NCBI GenBank assembly: GCA_963810775.1
Contig: CAWEOT010000025.1
Coordinates: 186,001-250,000, forward strand
Direction: 5' to 3'
Length of the DNA stretch: 64,000 nt
DNA from: DATBVX01 sp963810775
Lineage (GTDB): Bacteria > Pseudomonadota > Gammaproteobacteria > Steroidobacterales > Steroidobacteraceae
The notes under the pieces are model-generated. The model worked only from the letters and a program-made list of their open reading frames with translations, did not search any database and was not told the DNA's origin. Positions 16,681 through 26,538 of this stretch are shown here, piece by piece. Every line of letters begins with the position of its first letter. Within the stretch, counting starts at the first letter, position 1. Made by a program: the position numbers and the translations under genes.

Positions 16681-17346
16681 CTAGGGCAGGTGTCCCCGCT
16701 TTACCCACCACAACGCTCCTGTCTCGCTGACGAATTCGGGATGCAGATCACCGGGCTGCCGCAGCCAGCTCCAGGCTTCGAGCACCGGCCGATCGGGCTC
16801 GAGCAACTGCAGCGTGCCATTCAGCACAAACACTTCTTCTCCTCCCGGCATCGAACGCTGCGGGACTCGACCGCCCGGTTTCACGCGCTCGATCCACACG
16901 CTGGTGCGCTTATTTGAGTAGAGCAACGCCCGCTCATACCCGCCTGTCACCTCAGTCCACTGGCGATCGCTCGCATAAAGCCTGACGAGCTCAACCTCAT
17001 CCGTTTGCATCTGCCGGAGCTTCACGAAGATGATGCATCCCTCGCGGCTGAACGGCGCGTGCTTTGAACCCGGCGGATTACGCACGTAGGTCCCGGGCGA
17101 ATAGTCGCCGTGTTCGTCTGAAAATATTCCTTCCAATACGATGAATTCCTCGCCCATCGCGTGGGTATGGGGACTGAAGAAACTCCCGTGCGCGTAACGC
17201 ACGATCGTCGAAGCCACCGCCACTTCACCACCCACGCGCTCGAGCATGCGGCGCTCGACGCCCGGCTCAGGAGAGGCCACCCAAGGCAAACTCGCCCCGT
17301 GCACCAGTGCCCGCTGGCTGCGATCGGCGTGAATCTGAGTTGTCAT
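16681..17346 (-). CDS. ChrR-like double-cupin protein
   Basis: A 221-residue protein with two cupin barrels. The first carries the metal-type motif HTHAMGEEFIVLEGIF-DEHG and later GSKHAPFS; the second has GGEEVFVLNGTL and EPDRPVLEAWSWLRQP. It resembles cupin_7 / ChrR proteins, some of which are zinc-binding anti-sigma factors, but no anti-sigma zinc-binding N-domain is present, so a regulatory role is not supported. The ATG at 17346 is preferred to a TTG two codons upstream. It shares a 178-base divergent promoter region with the gene at 17525. Confidence 0.75.
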   Translation of the reverse strand: MTTQIHADRSQRALVHGASLPWVASPEPGVERRMLERVGGEVAVASTIVRYAHGSFFSPHTHAMGEEFIVLEGIFSDEHGDYSPGTYVRNPPGSKHAPFSREGCIIFVKLRQMQTDEVELVRLYASDRQWTEVTGGYERALLYSNKRTSVWIERVKPGGRVPQRSMPGGEEVFVLNGTLQLLEPDRPVLEAWSWLRQPGDLHPEFVSETGALWWVKRGHLP

Positions 17347-17524
17347 CGTCAAAACTCTACCCTAATCCTTACGCTTGTCGCACCACTTCCCGGTGTGTTA
17401 CGGAACACCTGCAACAACTACATTAGGTGAATCAGGACCTTCACAAAACGGGTTAGCGGACCCCATGAGGGATAAAGTGCCAGCATCCACAACACCGGAG
17501 CGGGTTGCTCAACGGGGATGACCA

Positions 17525-18313
17525 ATGGACACTGCTTTGCGAGAGTTTGCGACCAGGTACACCGCTGCTTGGTGCAGTCAGAATGCGGCAAGGGTCGCGG
17601 AGTTCTTTGCGGAGGGCGGTTCGCTGAAGATCAACGACGGAACCCCATCCGTCGGCCGGACAGCGATCACCGCAGCCGCACAGGGCTTCATGACCGCTTT
17701 CCCTGACATGGTCGTAACGATGGACGTGGTCAGCCTCGATGGGGACCAGGCTGTCTATCGCTGGACCCTGACTGGGACCAATACCGGCCCTGACGGTACC
17801 GGCAACGCCGTGCGTATAAGCGGGTACGAAGAATGGACGATTGGAGCGAACGGTCTCATAGCGGAGTCCAAGGGGCATTTTGATAAAGCCGACTATGAGC
17901 GCCAGTTGAACGCGGGCGTTAGGCGCTCGAGTACTGCACTGCCAATGAATGAGGTACTTCGAAGCGCTTACGTCGCGGAGCTCACCGCGGCCGAGAGTGC
18001 GCGCCATCGGGGCGAAATCGAGCGGGCCTTCAGCCACCTCGCCCGCGCACACATCCTGAGCCAACACTTCACGCGCAGGCACGTTCATGTGCACTGGCTC
18101 ATGCTGAAGCTGGGTGTTGAGATCCGCGACTGGCGCGAAGTTCGGGGTCAGCTATCGCGAATTCTCGCTGCGGCGATCTTTTCGCGCATCTGGGTTCCTG
18201 CCGGGAATACCGGCCGCGCCAATGTCAGCGCGATGAAGCCGATGCCCATTCCCGACGATCTGCAAGAATCATTGGACGGACACCGCTCCGCCAAACCGGG
18301 ATCGCGCGCGTAG
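17525..18313 (+). CDS. SnoaL-like / DUF3703 fusion protein
   Basis: A 262-residue two-domain protein. Residues 1-135 form a SnoaL/NTF2-like domain (FATRYTAAWCSQNAARVAEFF and WTLTGTNTGPDGTGNAVRISG). Residues about 145-255 form a DUF3703 domain (ERAFSHLARAHILSQHFTRRHVHVHWLMLK, GNTGRANVSAMKPMPIPDDL). DUF3703 is normally a separate small protein of unknown function. A GGGGATG stretch precedes the ATG. No partner gene indicates a pathway. Confidence 0.75.
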   Translation: MDTALREFATRYTAAWCSQNAARVAEFFAEGGSLKINDGTPSVGRTAITAAAQGFMTAFPDMVVTMDVVSLDGDQAVYRWTLTGTNTGPDGTGNAVRISGYEEWTIGANGLIAESKGHFDKADYERQLNAGVRRSSTALPMNEVLRSAYVAELTAAESARHRGEIERAFSHLARAHILSQHFTRRHVHVHWLMLKLGVEIRDWREVRGQLSRILAAAIFSRIWVPAGNTGRANVSAMKPMPIPDDLQESLDGHRSAKPGSRA

Positions 18314-18458
18314 CCGAGCATTGCCTCGCCACCAGCGACAGATCCCGGTTCCTGACTGATTGCCGTTTGGCAACGGTTTGCAGCGGTCCGTGGAAGTATG
18401 AGGGCTGATCGTCAAACACCTCGACCCGGTTCAAGGCAGGCCGGTACACATATCTCCT

Positions 18459-19244
18459 ATGTCAACTTCCCTTGAACGACCCGTACTCGGTGTGCTTCTG
18501 GCGATCGCGATTACGACCGCGATGGATGCCAGCGGGCTTACCGCCTTCAGTGCGCTGCCGCTGTTTCCGCTCTTGGTGCTGTTCTGGTACCTGGGCCGGT
18601 ACTCCCGCACACAAATGGGATTTGTGTGGGGACGATGGCAGCACTACGCGCTCGCGACGCTCCATCCCGTCATTGTCCTTGGAACCATCGTGCTCATTGC
18701 CGGAGTCGGCGGAGTCATCGATCTTTCAAAGACGGAGTGGCCAACTGTCTGGCGCAACTTCGCATTGGTCTCGGTCTCCACGTTTCTCGTCGCCAGCATT
18801 ACTGAGGAAGGGTTCTTTCGCGGTTGGCTCTGGGGCTCTCTTGAGCGAGCCGGACAGGGCCCAGGCCGGGTACTGATCTACAGCAGCATCGCGTTCGCGC
18901 TGTGGCACTTGTCGGCTGTGCTTCTGGACACTGGCTTCAAGCCAGCACCTGCACTGATCCCGGTGTTCATGCTCAACGCCGCAGTCATGGGTGCGATCTG
19001 GGGCTTGCTTCGTGGGATTTCCGGCTCGGTGCTGGTCGCAAGCCTGGCGCATGGCTTGTGGAACGGCGGAGCTTACGTGTTCTTCGGCTTCGGAACCCGA
19101 ACCGGAGCATTGGGAATAGAGAACACCGCGCTCTACGGTCCGGAAGCTGGAATACTTGGGCTGGGTTTGAATGTCTTGTTCGCCGCTGCGCTTTGGCGTT
19201 GGGGCGCCTTCCCGGCACCAGCGCCGCGAACGTCTGCGCGCTGA
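18459..19244 (+). CDS. CPBP-family intramembrane glutamic endopeptidase (Rce1/Abi-like)
   Basis: A 261-residue membrane protein with about seven hydrophobic helices. The CPBP motifs are present: EEGFFRGW (motif 1, with the catalytic Glu-Glu and Arg), the His of FALWHLSAV (motif 2) and HGLWNGG (motif 3). The family includes the CAAX protease Rce1 and bacteriocin self-immunity proteins; the substrate is unknown. No clear ribosome-binding site precedes the ATG. Confidence 0.85.
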   Translation: MSTSLERPVLGVLLAIAITTAMDASGLTAFSALPLFPLLVLFWYLGRYSRTQMGFVWGRWQHYALATLHPVIVLGTIVLIAGVGGVIDLSKTEWPTVWRNFALVSVSTFLVASITEEGFFRGWLWGSLERAGQGPGRVLIYSSIAFALWHLSAVLLDTGFKPAPALIPVFMLNAAVMGAIWGLLRGISGSVLVASLAHGLWNGGAYVFFGFGTRTGALGIENTALYGPEAGILGLGLNVLFAAALWRWGAFPAPAPRTSAR

Positions 19245-19266
19245 ATCGCCCCAGAGGAGCACACGC

Positions 19267-21294
19267 ATGAGACGCCTCATGTTCACGCGCGGTGTTGCCC
19301 TGTTCGTCGTCGCTGCCTCCGGCGCGCTTGCGGCCAATCTGCCGGTCGTCGATTCGAGCGTGCGTCCGGGCGATGCTTTCTTTCAATACGTCAATGGAGC
19401 CTGGCTCAAAGCGGCACAGATCCCGCCTGACCGCGCGTCGATCGGCGATGATGTGCTCTTGAGCGAGCGCAGCGATCAGCGAACGCTCGAGATCATTCAA
19501 GCAACTGCGCACGACAGCAAGGCGAGTGTCGATGCACGCAAGATCGCCGACTACTACAACGCCTTCATGGATGAAGCGACGATCGAGCAGCGCGGACTGC
19601 AACCGCTCGAGCCGTTGCTCAAGCAGATCGCCGCGATCAGCGAGCGCAAGGGCTTGAGTCGCTTTCTCGGCAGCCAGTTGCGGGCTGACGTCGATGCACT
19701 CAATTGGACGGAGTTCTACACCGACAAGCTGCTCGGTCTCTGGGTCGCGCAGGACCTGGACGACCCGGGCCGTTATGCGCCGTTCCTCCTGCAGGGCGGG
19801 CTCGGCTTACCCGATCGTGACTACTACCTGGGCGCATCAGCATCGATGGTGGATATCCGGCCCAAGTACCGGGCGCATCTGGCCAAAGTTCTCACCCTCG
19901 CACACATGGCGGATGCCGACGCTAAGGCCGCGCGTATTTTCGATCTGGAAACGCGCATGGCGAGCGTGCACGGCAGCCGCGTCGACTCGATCGATGTAGT
20001 CAAGGCCAACAATCATTGGTCGCGCAAGGATTTCGACACGCGCGCTGCCGGCCTCGACTGGCAGGAGTACTTCGCCGCGGCCGGGCTCGGCCAGCAGACG
20101 GACTTCATCGTCTGGCAACCGGCAGCCGTCACTGGATTGTCCGCGCTCGTAGCGAGCCAACCGATCGACACGTGGAGGGACTACCTCGTACTGCGCGCGA
20201 TTGAGCATGCTTCACCGTATTTGGCGCAGGCGTTCGTCAACGAACGCTTCGAATTCTACGGCAAGACACTCACCGGCACGCCCAAGCTTCGCGATCGCTG
20301 GAAACGTGCCATCGGCGTTACCAACGCCGCAATGGGCGATGCGGTGGGGAAGCTCTATGTCGCACGTTACTTTTCGCCTGCGGAAAAAGCGCGCGCCGAA
20401 GCAATGGTACACAACCTGATCGCGGCTTTTGGGCGGCGCATCGACAAGCTGGAGTGGATGGCGCCGGAAACCAAGACCAGGGCTAAAGCCAAGCTTGCCG
20501 TCCTCAAGGTCGGCGTCGGCTATCCGGATCACTGGATCGACTACACGGAGCTGAAGATTCTCTCAGGCGATGCGCTGGGCAACGCTCAACGTGCCGAGAG
20601 CTTCGAGACTCGCCGCAACATTGCCAAGCTCGGCAAACCCGTCGATCGTTCCGAATGGGTCATGACCCCGCAAACCGTCAATGCCGTCAATCTGCCGGTC
20701 ATGAATGCGATGAACTTTCCCGCCGCCATTCTTCAGCCACCATATTTCGATCCCAACCGACCCGTCGTGATGGACTATGGAGCCATGGGCGCAACCATCG
20801 GTCACGAAATCAGCCATAGCTTCGACGACCAGGGCGCGCTGTTTGACGCCACTGGAAAGCTTAAGAACTGGTGGACTCCCGCGGACTTCGCTCACTTCAA
20901 GGAGTCCGCACAGCGGCTGGCCAGGCAATACGATCAGTACCGCCCGTTTCCTGATCTGGCTCTCAATGGTCAACAGGTCCTGAGCGAGAACATCGCCGAT
21001 CTAGCAGGCCTCGCCGTCTCGTACGACGCCTGGCAGCTCTCACTCAGTGGCAAGCCCGCGCCGATTGTTGATGGCTTCACTGGCGATCAGCAATTCTTCA
21101 TGAGCTACGCTCAAAGTTGGCGCGACAAGACGCGCGAATCTGCCCTGCGCCAGCAAGTCATCACGGATGGTCATGCGCCGTCGGAGTATCGAGCGGACAC
21201 CGTGCGTAACCTCGATGCGTGGTATCGAGCCTTCGACGTGAAGCCGAAAGACAAGCTCTACCTGGCGCCAGAAGCACGCGTGCGTATCTGGTAG
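19267..21294 (+). CDS. M13 (neprilysin/PepO) zinc metallopeptidase, secreted
   Basis: A 675-residue M13 peptidase, close to the usual family length. A signal peptide (residues 1-22, MRRLMFTRGVALFVVAASGA) is followed by VRPGDAFFQYVNGAWL, typical of bacterial members. The zinc site is TIGHEISHSFDDQG plus ENIADLAG (third ligand Glu). NAVNLPVMNAMNFPAAILQPPYFD is the substrate-side motif. It cleaves short peptides in the periplasm or outside. AGAGGAG lies eight bases before the ATG; an upstream reading from 19171 is rejected. Confidence 0.93.
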   Translation: MRRLMFTRGVALFVVAASGALAANLPVVDSSVRPGDAFFQYVNGAWLKAAQIPPDRASIGDDVLLSERSDQRTLEIIQATAHDSKASVDARKIADYYNAFMDEATIEQRGLQPLEPLLKQIAAISERKGLSRFLGSQLRADVDALNWTEFYTDKLLGLWVAQDLDDPGRYAPFLLQGGLGLPDRDYYLGASASMVDIRPKYRAHLAKVLTLAHMADADAKAARIFDLETRMASVHGSRVDSIDVVKANNHWSRKDFDTRAAGLDWQEYFAAAGLGQQTDFIVWQPAAVTGLSALVASQPIDTWRDYLVLRAIEHASPYLAQAFVNERFEFYGKTLTGTPKLRDRWKRAIGVTNAAMGDAVGKLYVARYFSPAEKARAEAMVHNLIAAFGRRIDKLEWMAPETKTRAKAKLAVLKVGVGYPDHWIDYTELKILSGDALGNAQRAESFETRRNIAKLGKPVDRSEWVMTPQTVNAVNLPVMNAMNFPAAILQPPYFDPNRPVVMDYGAMGATIGHEISHSFDDQGALFDATGKLKNWWTPADFAHFKESAQRLARQYDQYRPFPDLALNGQQVLSENIADLAGLAVSYDAWQLSLSGKPAPIVDGFTGDQQFFMSYAQSWRDKTRESALRQQVITDGHAPSEYRADTVRNLDAWYRAFDVKPKDKLYLAPEARVRIW

Positions 21295-21329
21295 ATTGGT
21301 CGCGCACTCCCGGCTGAGGAACAACAATC

Positions 21330-21992
21330 ATGAGCAGACTTTACGGTAAGCAGCATCGTGAATTGCAGGATGCGTTCAGCACTCGCAAGATGGCCGATCG
21401 CATCGAGCAGCTCGCATGCAAGACGGAGTTTGATGAGGACTCGAAAGGCTTCATCGAAGCCATGGACATGTTTTTCCTCGCAACCGTCGATCACAATGGA
21501 CGCCCGACGGTTTCCTACAAGGGCGGAGACCCGGGCTTCGTCAGGATTCTCGACAGCACAACGCTCATATTCCCCAGCTACGACGGCAACGGCATGTTCC
21601 TCTCCATGGGTAATGTTGCGCTTCAAAAGCAAGTCGGGATGCTTTTCATCTCGTTTGTGCGCCCGCACCGCCTGCGCGTGCAGGGCACTGCCAGCATTTC
21701 ACGTGATGACCCGATGATGAGTCGCTACTACAAAGAGGCTGATTTCATCGTCCGCGTGAAACTCTCCGAGCTGTGGCAGAACTGCCCGCGTTACATTCAT
21801 CGCTATCAGAAAATGCATGCGTCGCGCTACGTGCCGCGCGAGGCTACCGAGACGCCGCTTGCGGAATGGAAGCGCGTCGATCTGGTTCAGGACGTGCTTC
21901 CTGCTCGTGACGCCGCGAAAGCACAGGCCATTGGCACGATCGGCATAGAAGAGTGGATCAACAAGGTGAAGTCAGGCGATCCAACCGCATGA
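21330..21992 (+). CDS. Pyridoxamine 5'-phosphate oxidase-family (FMN-binding split barrel) protein
   Basis: A 220-residue PNPOx-like protein with FFLATVDHNGRPTVSYKGGDPGFVRI, then LFISFVRPHRLRVQGTASIS, the split-barrel FMN site pattern. The C-terminal half carries a YIHRYQKMHASRYVPRE segment seen in uncharacterised relatives. It is probably a flavin or F420-type reductase; the substrate is unknown. GAGGAA lies ten bases upstream. It is followed 15 bases later by a small membrane protein gene. Confidence 0.82.
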   Translation: MSRLYGKQHRELQDAFSTRKMADRIEQLACKTEFDEDSKGFIEAMDMFFLATVDHNGRPTVSYKGGDPGFVRILDSTTLIFPSYDGNGMFLSMGNVALQKQVGMLFISFVRPHRLRVQGTASISRDDPMMSRYYKEADFIVRVKLSELWQNCPRYIHRYQKMHASRYVPREATETPLAEWKRVDLVQDVLPARDAAKAQAIGTIGIEEWINKVKSGDPTA

Positions 21993-22007
21993 AGCAAGGG
22001 GAAGACC

Positions 22008-22412
22008 ATGACTCAGCGACTTCTCGTCGTGCTGACCATCGTCAATTTCGCGCTCCTGGCATTCCTGTTGCTGCCGTACGTCGTGCCGGCGCTGGCGACT
22101 GGTGCCGCACCGGTGATCCGAGGTCGCGCCCTCGAGATCGTCGACGATCGGGGAAGAGTTCGTGCCAGCATCAAGGTGCACGCAGCGGAAACCTTCGCGC
22201 CCACGGGCAAGAAATATCCTGAAACCGTGGTGCTGCGCTTGATCGACCCCAATGGGAGGCCGGAAGTCAAAATCGCGGCGTCAGTGCAAGGCGGTGGGCT
22301 CGGTTTGGTGGGTCGCGCGGACGCCACCCAGGTGGTGTTGCAAGCGGATGAAACGGCGAGTTCCCTGAAACTGACGAACGAAGACGGGAAGCAGCAGCTG
22401 TTCAAACCATAG
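22008..22412 (+). CDS. Membrane-anchored hypothetical protein
   Basis: A 134-residue protein of unknown function. One N-terminal hydrophobic helix (residues 4-30) is followed by a small extracytoplasmic domain with GRALEIVDDRGRVRASIKVH and VVLRLIDPNGRPEVKI, two beta-hairpin-like repeats of a ligand-binding type. GGGGAAG precedes the ATG. It is convergent with the GNAT gene at 22456. Confidence 0.7.
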   Translation: MTQRLLVVLTIVNFALLAFLLLPYVVPALATGAAPVIRGRALEIVDDRGRVRASIKVHAAETFAPTGKKYPETVVLRLIDPNGRPEVKIAASVQGGGLGLVGRADATQVVLQADETASSLKLTNEDGKQQLFKP

Positions 22413-22455
22413 GCAAGTCAGTGCGACGCCAGGCGTTTGGCAACGCACAGATCCT

Positions 22456-23277
22456 TCAACCTTGCCACTCGAAGTTGAGTCGCGACGCAACCTGGCGGAA
22501 GCCGCACCGCTTCATGTTAGTCAGCGATGGATTCGGCTCATCGGCCACGGGCTCGCCGGTTTCAGTCACGATGTAGCGACACCCAGCGGCGATGGCATCG
22601 CGAATGCGCAGCGACATCACAGCTCCCTGCCCGCCGCGACGGCGGTGTGACTCGAGGATGGCGCCGACGCCGAGCCAGGCCCGATCACCATCGATGAACA
22701 GGCACGCCCCACCCACCGGCCGGTCCTGATCGGACACCGAGTAGACATTCCAACGGCGCCGGCCCTGCAGAGCGGCCAACCATTGAGCCATCACCGGTGG
22801 CATCCCGAAGGCTTGCGCGACCGAGGACATGACAGCATGGATCTGTTCATCCCGCGCCGGCGCGATCCTGAGATCGGTCGCGATTTGCGGCGGCGGCTCT
22901 GAGCCTCTCAGGACCTTGGCCCAAGCGCGGCGCGCCGGCTCCGTAAAGCCCATTGCCCGCAAGCGGTCAGGAAATTGCGCCGGCTGTGCGAACGGATTCC
23001 AGTGCAGCCACCACGAGCGCACACCAGCTTGCCGATAGGCGTCGACGACCGCCTCCACGTCCGACTCCTCGCCCGTTTGTTCCATGCCGAGGCCGATGGC
23101 GCGATTGAATATTGTCGCGGGCAGGCGTGGCGCGATCAGCAGCGTCATGCCCGCAAGCCTTTCGATCCTGAGACCGGTAGCTTCCTTCACCGATGCCGGC
23201 GCCGCATCGAAGAGATCAGCATACGCATCAGCCTCGACCTGATCGGCAATGATTGCGGCTTCACGCGGGGTCGTCAT
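22456..23277 (-). CDS. GNAT-family N-acetyltransferase
   Basis: A 273-residue protein. Its C-terminal half is a GNAT domain with the acetyl-CoA site ILESHRRRGGQGAVMSLRI. The N-terminal half looks like a degenerate second acyltransferase domain. Substrate unknown; it lies divergently from another GNAT gene at 23371. Confidence 0.8.
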   Translation of the reverse strand: MTTPREAAIIADQVEADAYADLFDAAPASVKEATGLRIERLAGMTLLIAPRLPATIFNRAIGLGMEQTGEESDVEAVVDAYRQAGVRSWWLHWNPFAQPAQFPDRLRAMGFTEPARRAWAKVLRGSEPPPQIATDLRIAPARDEQIHAVMSSVAQAFGMPPVMAQWLAALQGRRRWNVYSVSDQDRPVGGACLFIDGDRAWLGVGAILESHRRRGGQGAVMSLRIRDAIAAGCRYIVTETGEPVADEPNPSLTNMKRCGFRQVASRLNFEWQG

Positions 23278-23370
23278 AGCTAACCGGACTCGCTACTGGC
23301 AATGCAGGGCATTATTCTGGATCAGAATCAGCGCGCCTGTCGCCGCCCGACATTCTCCCGGAGATCAGAA

Positions 23371-24015
23371 TTGATCCACCTCAAACCGACAACTCTTGAA
23401 GGTAACGGCATCCGGCTCGAGCCGCTGCAGCCGGAGCACGAAGAGGGCCTCCGTGCGGCGGCGTCCGATGGGCAGTTATGGAAGCTCTGGTATTCCTGGG
23501 TGCCCGAACCCGACCAGGTGAGCGCTTACATCGCGGCTGCCCTCACGGGACAGGAGCAGGGGCACATGCTGCCGTGGGCGGTGCGCGAACTTGGCGGCGG
23601 AACGATCGTCGGCAGCACTCGTTATCACGATGTCATCGCGGATATCGATCGCGTCGAGATCGGCTACACCTGGTACGCGAGCAGCTGGCAGCGAACGCAC
23701 GTGAACTCGGTCTGCAAGCTTCTCCTGTTCCTGCACGCCTTCGAAGTTCTTGGCTGCAACGTCGTCGGGCTGCGCACCGACAACTTCAACTTCACCTCAC
23801 AGCGAGCGATCGAGGCATTGGGGGCGAAAAAGGATGGCGTCATTCGCCATCACCATCGTCGGCGCGACGGTACGGTTCGCGACAGCGTGATGTATAGCGT
23901 GCTGGCGAACGAGTGGCCTGACATCAAACGACATCTGAAGTTCCGGCTGGACCGACATCGCCCGGACGACTCCAGGACGAAAACCACAAGCCGGGGCGAT
24001 CGTCGGGAGCCATAG
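23371..24015 (+). CDS. GNAT-family N-acetyltransferase (RimJ-like)
   Basis: A 214-residue GNAT protein of the RimJ/RimL type. Features are LEGNGIRLEPLQPEHEEGLR, EIGYTWYASSWQRTHVNSVC and TDNFNFTSQRAIEALGAKKDG. The TTG at 23371 is chosen because GGAGA stands seven bases upstream and the protein then starts at the family beginning; an in-frame ATG at 23302 would add 23 basic residues and is the alternative. Function is not assignable. The C-terminus has an unusually basic tail. Confidence 0.72.
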   Translation: MIHLKPTTLEGNGIRLEPLQPEHEEGLRAAASDGQLWKLWYSWVPEPDQVSAYIAAALTGQEQGHMLPWAVRELGGGTIVGSTRYHDVIADIDRVEIGYTWYASSWQRTHVNSVCKLLLFLHAFEVLGCNVVGLRTDNFNFTSQRAIEALGAKKDGVIRHHHRRRDGTVRDSVMYSVLANEWPDIKRHLKFRLDRHRPDDSRTKTTSRGDRREP

Positions 24016-24036
24016 TCTCTTTAACGAGGAGGATGT

Positions 24037-24927
24037 ATGAGGCGCGTCTTGTCGTGGTTGGGACTGGTCCCCGCAATGTGTCTCGTGCTGCCAATGCAGG
24101 CGCACCCTGCCGAGCCGCGACGCATCACAAATCTTTACGATGCGTTCGGTGCACCGTCAGCCCTCCGGCAGGATTGGGGATTTGCGGCGCTGATCGAATA
24201 CGGCGGGAAACGCATTCTCTTTGATACGGGCAACGACGCCGCGATCTTCGAACACAATGTCAAGGAGCTTGGCATCGACCTCAGTCAACTCGATGCGGTC
24301 GTAATCTCGCACCGTCATGGCGACCACACAAGCGGGCTCAGTTATCTGCTGAAGGTCAACCCTGGCGTCAGAATCTACACGCCTGTTGAAGCAGCCTATT
24401 TCAAGGGTGCGCTACCGACCGAACTGCTGGCCCGCTATCCGGGCCTGCCGCAGAACCTGAAGTATTTCGGTGGCAAGCCGCCGGAGCGTTGGCTCACCGG
24501 GTCGCCTTGGGAGCAGGCGCACTTCGAAGCTGTGGCAAAGACTACCGAGATCTTTCCCGGTTTCTACGTCCTGACGACCAAATCACAGAAGCCAGGCACG
24601 CTCGAGATGAACGAGCTTTCGCTCGCGGTGAAAACCCCGAAGGGGCTGGCCGTGATAGTCGGTTGCTCGCATCCCGGCGTGGAAAACATTCTCGCCGCAG
24701 CCACGCAGATCGATCCGCACCTGTACACCGTCATGGGCGGCTTCCATCTGGCTCTTACGCCAGAGCCTGAGGTGCAGCGCGTGGCGCGAGTGCTTCATGA
24801 CGACCTTCACCTGGAGCGGGTCGCGCCCGCCCACTGCACGAGCGAACTGGGATTCGCCACGTTTCTCGAGCGCTTCAAGGATCACTTCGACCCGGCAGGC
24901 CTCGGCGCGGTCATTCCCTTGCCGTAG
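24037..24927 (+). CDS. Secreted MBL-fold metallo-hydrolase
   Basis: A 296-residue metallo-beta-lactamase-fold protein with a signal peptide (residues 1-25). The metal motif is SHRHGDHTSG, and further ligand motifs are GCSHPGVEN and GGFHL. It resembles the subgroup annotated as methanopterin-type dihydropterin hydrolases, but the substrate is not known. GAGGAGG stands six bases before the ATG. It is followed by an FAD monooxygenase (21 bases) and an NmrA-like protein, probably one operon. Confidence 0.82.
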   Translation: MRRVLSWLGLVPAMCLVLPMQAHPAEPRRITNLYDAFGAPSALRQDWGFAALIEYGGKRILFDTGNDAAIFEHNVKELGIDLSQLDAVVISHRHGDHTSGLSYLLKVNPGVRIYTPVEAAYFKGALPTELLARYPGLPQNLKYFGGKPPERWLTGSPWEQAHFEAVAKTTEIFPGFYVLTTKSQKPGTLEMNELSLAVKTPKGLAVIVGCSHPGVENILAAATQIDPHLYTVMGGFHLALTPEPEVQRVARVLHDDLHLERVAPAHCTSELGFATFLERFKDHFDPAGLGAVIPLP

Positions 24928-24948
24928 TCAGGACACGAGGAAGCTTCG

Positions 24949-26538
24949 GTGGACATCGATGTCCTGATTGTCGGCGCCGGACCGACGGGTCTGATGCTCG
25001 CCAATCAACTCGGTCGGCGGGGCATACGCGTGCTGATCATCGATCGGCACGCCGGGCCAGCGCGCGAGACGAGAGCGCTAGGCGTGCAGGCGCGCACGTT
25101 GGAGATCTACTCAAGGCTGGGAATCGTCGAACGGGCGCTCGAGCTCGGCAAGCGCGGCACGGGCGCCAATATCTGGGCACAAGGCCGGAAGATGGCGCGC
25201 GTTCCCTTGGGTGAAGCGGGGCAGTTCGAGACGCCATATCCGTTCATTCTGATCCTCGGCCAGGACGATAACGAACGGATCATGGGAGACCGGCTTCGTA
25301 GTTGGAACGTTTCGGTGCAATGGAATGCCGAGCTGGTTGGTCTCGTGCAGGACAGCGACAAAGTATCGGCAACGCTGAAGCTCCCAGACCGCACGGTCAA
25401 CATCACTGCGGCATGGGTAGCAGGATGCGACGGAGCTCACAGCTCGGTGCGGGAATTAAGTGGAATCACATTTCCCGGCGCGCCTTACGAGCACGTGTTT
25501 TACGTCGTGGATGCCGAGGTGACCGGGAGCATGGTTCCGGACGAGGTCAACGTCTACTTGTGGCGGCAAGGATTTCATCTGTTCTTTCCGATGCGTGGGC
25601 CGGATCACTGGCGCATCGTCGGCATCCTTCCACCGGATTTGCGAGGCAAAAATGATCTGAACTTCGAAGCGGTCATTCCCTCGTTACGCAGCGAAGCCGG
25701 AACCGGTTTGACTTTCAAGAGCTGTACCTGGTTTTCCACCTACCGCATTCATCATCGAAGCGCGTTGCGTTTCCGTGACCGGCGTTGCTTCCTCCTTGGC
25801 GACGCGGCACACATTCATAGTCCGGTCGGCGCGCAAGGGATGAACACCGGGTTGCAAGACGCGTACAACCTCGGATGGAAACTGGCACTCGTCGTCCAGG
25901 GTCGAGCCGACGTGGCGCTGCTCGATTCGTACGAGGAAGAGCGCGTGCCGATTGCGCGGCGCCTCCTGCACACCACGGACCGGGCATTTCGACTGGTTGT
26001 GTCCCACAGCCGGGTAGCCGGTTTGCTTCGCACCCAGATCCTTGCGCGGATCGCAGCGTTCGCGATGGGAATGCCGAAGATCCAGGCTGTGGCGTTTCGC
26101 GTCGTTTCCCAGACAGGCATTCACTACCGACGCAGCCCGCTGTCGAAATCACTGAGCCGGCTGCCCGATGCCGCGCCCCACGCGGGAGATCGCTTTCCCT
26201 GGTTGCGGCTGAAGTTCAGGACAGACGGCCCCATCGAAGACCTGTTCGAGAAGCTCGACGACACCCAACTGACGCTGATAGTGATCGGACAGGCACCTCG
26301 TCCCGAGGGATTGCGGCACCTGGGCGAGCTGCTCTGCACATATGTCGTTCCGACCGATGTCATCAATGACGCAGAATTGGCGCGCGTGCATATTCCGCGG
26401 CCATCGTTCTATCTGCTGCGTCCTGATGGCCATGTCGGACTTTGCGGCGTGCATGTCGACGCCGGCGCGATCAAGAGCTACGTATCGGAACGTTTGGGTC
26501 TCAGGGTCCGGCCAGAACGGGGAGGAACGCTTCAATGA
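24949..26538 (+). CDS. FAD-dependent aromatic-ring monooxygenase (PheA/MhpA type)
   Basis: A 529-residue flavin monooxygenase. It has VGAGPTGLMLANQLGRRG (residues about 8-25), the DG motif CDGAHSSVRE and the second FAD motif GDAAHIHSPVGAQGMNTGLQ. The thioredoxin-like C-terminal domain (from about residue 430) is typical of class A phenol-type hydroxylases. The substrate is an aromatic or polyketide-like ring by family; no pathway context identifies it. The start is GTG with GAGGAAG seven bases upstream. Its end overlaps the next start (ATGA). Confidence 0.85.
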   Translation: MDIDVLIVGAGPTGLMLANQLGRRGIRVLIIDRHAGPARETRALGVQARTLEIYSRLGIVERALELGKRGTGANIWAQGRKMARVPLGEAGQFETPYPFILILGQDDNERIMGDRLRSWNVSVQWNAELVGLVQDSDKVSATLKLPDRTVNITAAWVAGCDGAHSSVRELSGITFPGAPYEHVFYVVDAEVTGSMVPDEVNVYLWRQGFHLFFPMRGPDHWRIVGILPPDLRGKNDLNFEAVIPSLRSEAGTGLTFKSCTWFSTYRIHHRSALRFRDRRCFLLGDAAHIHSPVGAQGMNTGLQDAYNLGWKLALVVQGRADVALLDSYEEERVPIARRLLHTTDRAFRLVVSHSRVAGLLRTQILARIAAFAMGMPKIQAVAFRVVSQTGIHYRRSPLSKSLSRLPDAAPHAGDRFPWLRLKFRTDGPIEDLFEKLDDTQLTLIVIGQAPRPEGLRHLGELLCTYVVPTDVINDAELARVHIPRPSFYLLRPDGHVGLCGVHVDAGAIKSYVSERLGLRVRPERGGTLQ

